This document shows, in pieces, positions 56,716 to 64,000 of a DNA stretch of 64,000 nt; positions within the stretch are counted from its first letter, which is position 1, and each line of letters opens with the position of its first letter. Origin of the DNA: Aurantiochytrium sp. KH105 (Eukaryota; Sar; Bigyra; Thraustochytrida; Thraustochytriidae). A program made the position numbers and the translations under genes. A model generated the notes under the pieces. That model did not search any database. It was not told the DNA's origin and saw nothing but the letters and a program-made list of their open reading frames with translations. The DNA lies in assembly GCA_003116975.1 (NCBI GenBank), contig BGKB01000016.1:437127-501126 (forward strand), given 5' to 3'.

Positions 56716-57921
56716 ATGAAAGGCCACAGCAGCGCTGCAGCTCTGGTCGCCGCTCAGCGGCGCCTGGGCGCCTCGCTCGGCCCTGGAGGCGCAGCATGGC
56801 TGTCGTCGAGTGCCGGCGACGGCGCCAAGCCGGGCTTTGAGCAACTCGTGGGCAACACGCGCATGGTCCGGCTCAAGTTCGCCTCGGAGCTGACCGGATG
56901 CGATGTGCTGGCAAAGTGCGAGTACGAGAACCCCGGAGGCAGCATCAAGGACCGTGCGGCGCTCTGGATGATCCGCGACGCCGAGGCGCGAGGCCTGCTC
57001 AAACGTGGCGAGCCTGGCGTGGTCGTCGAGGGAACCGCAGGCAACACCGGAATCGGTCTCGCGCTCGCGTCGCGGGTCTTTGGATACCGCTGCATCATTG
57101 GCATTGCTTCCTCGCAGTCGGAAGAAAAAAAGGCTACTCTTCGTCTGGCCGGCGCCTCCTTGGTCGAGGTCCCGCCCGTGCCGTACAAGAACCCGAACAA
57201 CTACGTGCATGTTGCCAAGCGCCTTGCCGCAGAGATCAAGGAGCAGACGGGCCTCAACACCCTGTACGCGGACCAGTGGGACAATCTTGCCAATCGTCGC
57301 GCGCACACGGAGTCCACCGGTCCGGAGATTTACGAGCAGGCCATGGCTATGACGGGCCGTCTCGACGCCTTCTCGTGCGCAATGGGCACGGGAGGCACCC
57401 TTTCCGGTGTCGCCGAGTACCTGCGCTCCAAACATCCCTCGATTAAGATTGGCCTTACGGACCCCTGTGGCGCAGCCGTGTACCGGTATTTCCGTGACGG
57501 CCAGCTCGCCTCGGAGGGCAGTTCCATCACGGAAGGTATCGGCCAGGGACGCATCACCGGCAATATGGAAGGCTTTACGCCCGATCTCCTCCACGAGATT
57601 CCTGACACGGAAATGATGCCCACCCTCTATGCGCTCTTGGAGAAGGAAGGTCTTGCGGTCGGCGGCTCAGCTGCTGTCAACGTCGCGGGTGCGATCCGTG
57701 TGGCCAAGGACCTTGGCCCCGGCCACACTGTCGTGACACCGCTTTGCGACCTTGGCCAGCGCTACGCGTCCAAGCTCTACAACCCCAGCTTCCTTGCCAG
57801 CAAGGGCCTGCCGGTGGCCCCGTGGCTGCAAGATCAATCATTCCAGGAGGACCTTGATCCGGACTTTTTTAACGCGCTCCACGAAGCAACCATCAAGGCC
57901 ACTGCGCCTGCCGATGCTTGA
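56716..57921 (+). CDS. Cysteine synthase-like PLP enzyme (fold type II, beta family)
   Basis: 401 residues from ATG 56716. Motifs of O-acetylserine sulfhydrylase/cystathionine beta-synthase-type enzymes: FEQLVGNTRMVRLK (usually GNTPL), YENPGGSIKDRAALWM with the PLP-binding Lys, EGTAGNTGIGLALA (substrate loop), FSCAMGTGGTLSGVAEYLR (phosphate-binding glycines), SEGSSITEGIGQGRI, and GGSAAVNVAGAI with the Ser that contacts the PLP pyridine nitrogen. The layout and C-terminal extension resemble the fungal mitochondrial cysteine synthase (YGR012W-type) more than bacterial CysK. The Arg/Ala/Ser-rich N-terminus (AAALVAAQRRLGASLGP) could be a mitochondrial presequence. An in-frame ATG at 56356 would add 120 unlike residues and is not preferred. 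Confidence 0.9.
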   Translation: MKGHSSAAALVAAQRRLGASLGPGGAAWLSSSAGDGAKPGFEQLVGNTRMVRLKFASELTGCDVLAKCEYENPGGSIKDRAALWMIRDAEARGLLKRGEPGVVVEGTAGNTGIGLALASRVFGYRCIIGIASSQSEEKKATLRLAGASLVEVPPVPYKNPNNYVHVAKRLAAEIKEQTGLNTLYADQWDNLANRRAHTESTGPEIYEQAMAMTGRLDAFSCAMGTGGTLSGVAEYLRSKHPSIKIGLTDPCGAAVYRYFRDGQLASEGSSITEGIGQGRITGNMEGFTPDLLHEIPDTEMMPTLYALLEKEGLAVGGSAAVNVAGAIRVAKDLGPGHTVVTPLCDLGQRYASKLYNPSFLASKGLPVAPWLQDQSFQEDLDPDFFNALHEATIKATAPADA

Positions 57922-58180
57922 AGCAGTCCCACCAAAGACATAGAACTAATGAGCAAGTGATTTGACAGGGTTTTCTTCTTTAGCTTTTTCGGCACACAGA
58001 AGTGCGGTGAACTCGTCTCATCAAGAAATGAGAGGCCACCTGTACGCAACATCTTTTGTAAGGGAAAAAACAAAACAAAAACCTTTCGAGTTTTCTCGTT
58101 AACTCCCGGAGCCAAAAAGGGGTGAAAGAGTTGGTAAAAAAGGTGAATGAGATTAGGCTAGATATACCTGAAATGAGAAC
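57922..58180. other. Convergent spacer between the PLP enzyme and NAT10
   Basis: 259 bp, AT-richer 3' sequence. Nothing else seen. Confidence 0.5.
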
Positions 58181-61100
58181 TCACTTCTTTGAGCGCTTGT
58201 GCTTGGAGTGTGAAGAGCGCTGGAACTTGCGTCCGCTATCGCCGGTGCTCTTGCGCGCCTTTTTGGCAGCTTTGGGGGTTTCCGAGGTCTCTTCGCTTGC
58301 AGCAGGTCGCTTGACTTTGACGCTCACGATTCCATGGTTGCCAATGCCGTTCTTTGTTGCCAGAGCGAGATCAGCGTCATCGCCCTTGATGGCATACTTT
58401 TCGAGATCGAGCAGCTTGATTGCTTCGTCTTGGGCCGAAGAGGACATCTTCTTGAGGGTCTTGGTGCCTTCTTGGGACTGTTCCGCAGACATGGACGCTG
58501 CGATGGGCTGCATTGCCTTGCCCGAGCGAATGCGGGACTGCAGGTCCAGAGCGGACTGCATACCCTCGTCTTGGTCCACTTCGGACTCAATCTGGCGCTT
58601 CTGAACGTCATCAAGAGCGCCATGAAGCTTGCGCACCGACTTGTTAAAAAGCGCGAGCAATTGAGAGCCCGGCATGTCGTACTCGGAGCCAAGGTCGTCA
58701 ACGCTCTTGCGCTGAAGACCCATGCCGAGGAGGATGGCGCGTTGCAGAAATGAGAGACTCATGGAGCTCGGTAGGCGGTCCTCAAAGAAGATGCGCGCAA
58801 CATCCGGCAAGAGGTCCGTGATGAGATGAAAGTCGACCAGGTTGCGGCTGTAGGCGTCGAGACGACGGATATCGTGCGGGGAAAGAAGGACCTGCAGGTC
58901 GCGGGCGGAGATCTGCTTGGTGGTGTCCGCGACCTCGCGACCAGCGTCCATGTCGGCAGCCGACACACCCGAGCCTTTCATAGCTGTGCTGACAATGCTG
59001 AGCGAGAGCGACGAGTCGAGCTTGCGAAAAGGTCCGGAAAGAAGATTGATGTACCTGCGCGCGAAGTCCTTGCAGAAACTGTGTGTTGACAAGAGCATAG
59101 AGTTAGTTTTCAAAGTCGGTGGGAGATCAAAGAAAACATGCGAACAAGTTCACTTTGATGTTGTCGCTGTTGCCCGTACGAACTGTCTCGGGCGCATCTG
59201 ACCCAGCAAGAGGGGAGCAACTCGCGCCTCGCCAGCCTATATGACGCCCGATGTAGCAACTATTATGGCGGGAGGAGGGTCGACGCGAGCAAGTTAAGGT
59301 CGGCAGGACCCACTATGGGCGTACCGCGGCAAGCTTGCGCCGACTGCGCTCACAAAGTGAGCGTAGCCTAAGTTTTACATCCCTCCTTTGGACCCGCGTG
59401 CGTCCTCTTGCGCGTGTCAAGATTACAGCACTTGGGAGAACGAGAACAAGTCGAAACGTACCTATCTTCCCAGTGAGCCTCGGTGCCGTCGGCGAGATCG
59501 CTCGTATCGAGCGGGTTAATGACGATGTTGGTGAACTCTCCCGTGAGATCGTTGGCAGTCTGTCGAAGGTAGACGGGACGAAATCCGGTCGTGCTCCAAA
59601 AGGAAAAGAGCGAGGGCGTGAGACCGTAGGAGACCGACATGTAATGCAGACGCGGAGGGCGCAGATCCGCCACGTCGACGAGAAGGGGCTGAAGAGCTTT
59701 GCGTGGGCGAATCTTCTCCTTGAGAAGGTTCGTGTCCGTCTTTTCGAGGAGTTCAACGCGCTCAAAGCCGTCATCCTCGGGGGTGTCGTCGCCAACGAGC
59801 TCACCCTGGTAGAAACGGCGCAAGAGCTCCATGGCGCGCTTTCCGTAGCCCATGCGAGTGGCGCTCGGATGCGATGCAATGCGAACGACGCGCGCGCCGT
59901 CGAGGCGAGCGAAATCGTTGTCTTGGAACTGCTGCGAGATGGTCCAGGGAACGAGATCACCGCTGGCGCGGTTGCCATGTTTAAGTTGCGCCTCTACGTG
60001 CTTGCGCGAGATGCCTCCCTCGAGGGCAATCTGCACCGCACAAAGAATGTCGGGAAGCTGATCTTTGGGCTTGCTGTCGTTGGCATCCTTCTTTTTGCTC
60101 TTCTTCTTTTTCTTTTTCTTCTTTTCCCCTTGGTCCTCATCATCGCCTTCGCCGTCGCTCTCGTCGTCGTCGCTGTCATCATCGCTGTCCTCTTCGTCAT
60201 CCTTTTGCGGTCCAAGAAGGACAAAGAGGCGGTGTGCAGGGGCATCCGAGAGAAGCTGGAGATCGTTGGGGCTGTTCTTGTAGTGCGAGGCGACAAAGAG
60301 AGACCAGATGCGCTGCAAGAGCGCCTCGCTGACGGCATGGTGCGAAAAGAGCGTATCGCGGTCCACAGCAAAGAGGGAGCAGCTGTCCGGATGGGGCGTG
60401 CCATTGCGGAGAATCTGCGCCATGTTGGTGGCCTCGAGGCAGAGCGTATGGTTGAGCCACGACTCGACGGGGTCGGCGTTTGCGTAACGGATGGGCTCCT
60501 TGAGCTCGATTTCGCGCAATGTGCGTGATGTCGCGCTGGTGTTGGCGCTCTCCTTGGCGGCAGCGGCAGTTGCGTTTGCGGCGTCCTTGTCACCCTTGCG
60601 ATACATGAACTCGTTGGTCCGCCAGCCCTGAGCAGCGCTCTTTGCGCGAGCAGAGGAGACGCGAAGCTGGTTGATAAGCTTGACCGAAAGCGAGCGGCCC
60701 GTGCCCTCGTAGCCGTCAATGGTGGAGCTCATAAAGACGAGGTAAGGGCCAATGAGGCTGCGCACGAGAGGAAGCGGGATGGCCGCGGCCTCGTCGACGA
60801 CGACGAGCTCGGCCTGGGCGAGCTTGGCGCTGTCGTGGGGGTCAATGTACTGAATGGTCTGACGATGCTCGTGAAAGATGTTGACGCGGACCACAGCCTT
60901 GTTAAAGTCCGGATTCGTGGACTGAATGATCTCGTAGTCGATGTGCTCCTTGTAGGCAATGGCGTCGAGACCCTTAAAGAGGAACTCAAAGACAGTCTTG
61001 AGGTTCTCTGGGCTGGGGGATGTGACAAAGACGTTGCTGTAGCCAAAGGCAACGGCAGAAGCAAGGCCAAGGCCCAGTGCGGCAGATTTTCCGCGTCCAC

Positions 61101-61971
61101 GTCCAGCCGTGAGCGTGACGGTGGAAGCAAGGCTTTTGTCGGCAACGGACTCGATAAAGGTGAGGATGGCTTGCGCCTGGTCTACCGTGCGCGCCAGGGA
61201 GACGAGGTTGCTCGCGGGCTGAGTGCCAGCGAGGCTCTCCTTGAGGTTTGCGAGCTGCAGGGCGCTCTCGCTCTGCGCGGATGACGGGTCAGCGCCACCC
61301 AAGTTCGGGCCCTCGACGGGCTCGATCGAGCGAATGTGCTTGGAGATGGGTAGAATGTTGAGCTCATCGTCCATGACAACGCAGGCTTTGCAAGAGGCCA
61401 AAGAGAGGATGAAGCGTTCGTTGAAGCGCGGCTTGACCATGTTGTATGCCTCGGTACGGAAGCGCGCGTGCACATCCATGGACATGGTGTACAGCTGGCG
61501 CAAGGAGTCGAGGCGCTTGAGCAAAAGGACGACAACGCCACCACCCTCGACAGTCTCTACAGTGCGCGCAAGCAGGTTGGGCGTGAGGGCCTCAAAGTCC
61601 TGGAGGACGCACATACCAAAGGTCTGGCCGAGGACCTTGTCCGACTCGCGGTAGTAGCGCCACTGAATGTTGGTGGAGGCCATGAAGAGCTCGAAAGGAT
61701 CATCTCGCTCGGGATCGTAGAGGCCGCGCTGGACTTGCTTTTTGATCTGGCGCATGCGCTTCTTCTTGTGGGTCGAGAACCCGAGGTCCTTCTTGTAGCA
61801 CCATAACACCGAAGGTCTCGCCTTGACCTGCAGCTTGCTGAGGATATAGTGGATGTTCACGACCTGGTCCTTGCCGCCATCGCCCACGAGAACGACCAGC
61901 GACCGGTGCCTCTTTTTGACGCCGTTCTCCAGCAGGGTGCGGAGGCGCTCGTCCACCTTCTTGCGCACCAT
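58181..61971 (-). CDS. NAT10: RNA cytidine acetyltransferase NAT10/Kre33, two exons
   Basis: Exon 1 is 61971-59462 and exon 2 59078-58181, joined over a 383-bp intron; total 3408 bases, 1135 residues (yeast Kre33 1056, human NAT10 1025). It makes N4-acetylcytidine in 18S rRNA and tRNA and works in 40S biogenesis in the nucleolus. Visible in order: N-terminal MVRKKVDERLRTLLENGVKK and RSLVVLVGDGGKDQV; Walker A GRGRGKSAALGLGLA (about 289); VVDEAAAIPLPLV (DEAA helicase motif); EGTGRSLSVKLI; the GNAT acetyl-CoA site RIASHPSATRMGYGKRAMEL (about 694); FWSTTGFRPVYLRQTANDLT; then in exon 2 FARRYINLLSGPF and the tRNA-binding helical tail, ending in a basic KKARKS...SKHKRSKK nucleolar-type tail. An acidic/Lys insert (near residues 585-640) is extra. 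Exon-1 extension past 59462 lacks family similarity, supporting the intron. Confidence 0.95.
59079..59461 (-). other. Spliceosomal intron, 383 bp
   Basis: GT-AG intron in NAT10: donor GATAG|GTACGT (59462/59461), acceptor CACACAG|TTTC (59079/59078). Splicing makes an Ser codon at the junction and links HWED to FCKDFARRYINLL, the conserved order in this family. Confidence 0.88.
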
Positions 61972-62671
61972 CCTGCCCTACCTTCCGCCCCCGGCGCGCT
62001 CAAAGGTCTGCTGCCTCGCGCGCGCGCGTTCTTCGTGTCTGGGTCTTCTCCGGGTCTCGGGTCTGAGGTCCAACCAACCAGGGAGGGGCGTGTTCCCGCT
62101 GTTCCCGCGACCTGGTCCTACTAGGCCTACATCATGAACTGACGATGTGTAGAATACAACAACTTGGAAAAACCTTGATGAAGGCGTTCGTTTCAACCGG
62201 TCGAGGATCCTTTGCAATTCTGATGTCAGGGCCCGATCACATGCATGTCTCGGTCATCTCATGCAGGCAGAATGGACGTTTGTTTACGTGCTTGTCACTA
62301 CTTTGTGACTTGAGAGGCGTGCAATCGGCGGCAAAATGTGGAGCAAGCCAATAAAACAAACAAACAAACAAACAATAACGGAGCAAACAAAGAAACAAAC
62401 GAGGAAACAAGGATCGCGATGAACAAAAGGTAACAGATCAGTGTTTAGAATTGCATAGGTTGCAGAAGTAGTAATAAGGGTAGTCAGAAAAGTAACGAAA
62501 GAACAATTGCGGGAGAAGCGCGCAGGTAGCGAAAGAAACAAACAAATCGAGCATGCTTGCCGATGCTTGCGCCCCGAAACGAGTGGACTTCGATAGAACA
62601 AAGCAGCTTGACACATGTTGAGGGGGAGTCAGCCGCCGTGGAATGAAAAAGGATGGGCACGAAAAGGAGGT
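61972..62671. other. Spacer between NAT10 and TIR-MORN genes
   Basis: 700 bp between two minus-strand genes. AAAC repeats at about 62353-62376 and further AAAC-like sequence to 62410. No gene seen. Confidence 0.5.
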
Positions 62672-63724
62672 CTACTTGGGGATCTTGAACCTTCCTACTC
62701 GCACAGGTTTCTTCGAGGAGAGACGACGAGAAAGCGATTTGCGCAAGCTCTTGCCAGTCGACGTCGTGCTCTTAGATCCCGCCGTGGACATTGACAATGC
62801 AGTGCTTCGAGCCGAGTCCGAGTCCGCTGGGTCGGCCTCGCCCCCGTAGTAGCCAATAACGTTGATGAGGTCGCCGTCCTCGTATTCGACGTCGCGCACA
62901 GGTTTGCTCTCTTCGTCGTATTCGGTGCCTCGTCCGTCACGAACGCCACCTGCGTACTCGCCTTGGTACTTGAGTGAACCGTCGACGCGGAAAGAGCTGC
63001 CAGGCCCTTCGCGACGATCGTACCGAAAGTGGCCTTCGAATCGAGCTCCCGATGAGTAGTAATAGGTACCGGCGCCACAAAAGTAGTCCTCGGAGAACTC
63101 GCCCTCGTAGCGGTCTTTGTTGCGGTAAAAGTAGGTTCCGTGGCCGTGCATCTTGCCAAAGAGCAGGGTGCCCACATATTTGGTGTCGCCGTTGGGGTAA
63201 TAAAGCGTGCGCTCGGTTTCCTCCCAGTCGACGGGATTCTCAACGAAGCTCTGCTTTGCGCGAGCGCGACGCGCCTTGCCGGTGCTCACCATCTCCTTGT
63301 GCTCTTCGTATGCTTGGATGAGCTCTTCGATGTTATAGTCGTCGGTGGTGAAGTCGAGGACGACACTGTCGTCCCTGATTTCATCGATGTAGTCGTTCAA
63401 TTCGCCTTCGAGAACCTCCGGGTCGAGGAGCACCATGATGATGCTCGAGGAGTCGAAGACTTTGTGCGCGTGCGCCCACTCACGTCGGCACCAGCTTGGC
63501 CTGGTGATTTCAGGGCTTTGTAGCTGGCGGAGATACTTTGCGGTGATGAAGCAGACGACCATCTCGCTTACATCCATGTTCTCCTTCATGGTTCCAGAAA
63601 TGTCGCCCGCGATGCGCGTCTCTTCAAAGAATGTGTCGACACCCTTCACCTCGAGCTCCGTGTTGATGGCGTCGACGCGGCTGAGGGTCTCCTCCTCCCA
63701 GTCGTAGCTGAGGAAGAGCGACAT
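62672..63724 (-). CDS. TIR-domain protein with C-terminal MORN repeats
   Basis: A 350-residue protein with a fusion layout. Residues 1 to about 130 form a TIR-like domain: MSLFLSYDWEEETLSRV (strand A and box 1), VKGVDTFFEETRIAGDI (box 2 region with the flexible loop), MVVCFITAKYL (strand D), and RPSWCRREWAHA, where the Glu after WC is at the place of the catalytic Glu of NAD-cleaving TIR domains. About 190-285 hold four MORN repeats (YVGTLLFGKMHGHGTYF, YEGEFSEDYFCGAGTYYY, FEGHFRYDRREGPGSSF, YQGEYAGGVRDGRGTEY). A Ser/Thr-rich basic tail with RRLSSKK follows. MORN repeats bind membranes or scaffold; TIR domains signal or destroy NAD. NAD cleavage is inference from one Glu. The ATG at 63724 precedes the first strand; upstream only TTG. 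Confidence 0.85.
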   Translation of the reverse strand: MSLFLSYDWEEETLSRVDAINTELEVKGVDTFFEETRIAGDISGTMKENMDVSEMVVCFITAKYLRQLQSPEITRPSWCRREWAHAHKVFDSSSIIMVLLDPEVLEGELNDYIDEIRDDSVVLDFTTDDYNIEELIQAYEEHKEMVSTGKARRARAKQSFVENPVDWEETERTLYYPNGDTKYVGTLLFGKMHGHGTYFYRNKDRYEGEFSEDYFCGAGTYYYSSGARFEGHFRYDRREGPGSSFRVDGSLKYQGEYAGGVRDGRGTEYDEESKPVRDVEYEDGDLINVIGYYGGEADPADSDSARSTALSMSTAGSKSTTSTGKSLRKSLSRRLSSKKPVRVGRFKIPK

Positions 63725-64000
63725 TGTTCCGCGGCGGCAGCCTCTGCTCTGCCTCGATTTGCTCGACAAGCGACGGCTTGTTCAGCCGCGGCGGCCCGGT
63801 GCGTCCGGACCGCTCTCGTCTCGTAGCTCTTCCTTATCCCTGCTCTCGTTTCGCCCCCTTCCGCGGCCCCCTCTTCGTAGTTTTAGCAACCGGCGCGACC
63901 GCGACCTCGCTCCTCGCTCGCGTGCGGATGCTCGACGCCGCCGCTGCGCAACAGACGTTGCGCTTGTGCAGGTTGGTCGGTGCAAGCGGCGCGTCCCGAC
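63725..64000. other. Right edge, presumed promoter of the TIR-MORN gene
   Basis: 276 bp, GC-rich, no gene or clear TATA element seen; the frame on the minus strand is Arg-rich bias. Confidence 0.4.

Noticed and set aside
62170-62260. Possible tRNA (GGTCGAGGATCC-like T-loop string)
   Set aside because: No acceptor stem or anticodon arm could be folded around it; no tRNA or rRNA gene was identified by eye anywhere in the window.

Overview
The window is nuclear DNA of a GC-rich, gene-dense, intron-poor eukaryote with flagellate cells. Single exons run to 6.5 kb, and only two introns could be resolved (180 and 383 bp, both GT-AG). Flagellar genes (RSP4/6, AK7, a dynein-heavy-chain relative) sit beside PEX1, a CHD remodeller, CDC16, uL13 and NAT10. 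A PT-rich membrane ectodomain, a Crinkler-like nuclease-kinase and virus-like gene remnants together suggest a stramenopile, most probably a labyrinthulomycete/thraustochytrid. That placement is inference from gene content and architecture; no marker gene proves it.

Layout. 1-1.3 kb: left-truncated Lys-rich protein (-). 2.4-3.9: S28 serine peptidase (+). 4.1-9.8: dynein-heavy-chain-derived protein with no working motor (-). 10.3-12.0: WW-domain protein (+). 12.2-14.5: APC/C subunit CDC16 (-). 15.9-16.5: ribosomal protein uL13 (+). 17.06-26.7: accessory island, visibly more AT-rich in most parts. It holds a decayed coiled-coil gene, a divergent nucleotide-sugar dehydrogenase, a PD-(D/E)XK nuclease-kinase, a truncated second copy of the dehydrogenase 5' end with its promoter, a TBP-like gene and a poxvirus-A22/RuvC-type Holliday-junction resolvase. 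The last two each carry one frame change. 27.2-31.0: PEX1 (+). 32.9-34.6: membrane-anchored trypsin-fold pseudoprotease (+). 35.5-36.0: small basic protein (+). 36.2-42.7: class III CHD remodeller (-). 43.5-45.0: USP deubiquitinase (+). 45.4-46.7: radial spoke RSP4/6 (-). 47.9-50.5: AK7 (+). 51.2-52.6: PX protein (+). 53.3-54.2: RING-H2 protein (+). 54.4-55.8: Gfo/Idh/MocA oxidoreductase, two exons (-). 56.7-57.9: cysteine-synthase-like PLP enzyme (+). 58.2-62.0: NAT10/Kre33, two exons (-). 62.7-63.7: TIR-MORN protein (-).

Most host genes are housekeeping and are arranged as divergent or convergent pairs with 0.1-1.9 kb spacers; there are no operons. RSP4/6 and AK7 form a divergent pair and may share a flagellar promoter. 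The island is the odd part. Its neighbours keep reading frames of several kilobases intact, while three of its genes are broken, so decay is more likely than sequencing error. Its gene set (TBP-like factor, A22-type resolvase, nucleotide-sugar dehydrogenase) resembles the repertoire of large DNA viruses of protists. An integrated and decaying viral segment, mixed with a host-type or horizontally moved nuclease-kinase gene, is the leading hypothesis.

Most surprising single genes: the motor-less dynein heavy chain, the trypsin-fold pseudoprotease with Glu and Leu where catalytic His and Ser belong, and the TIR-MORN fusion.
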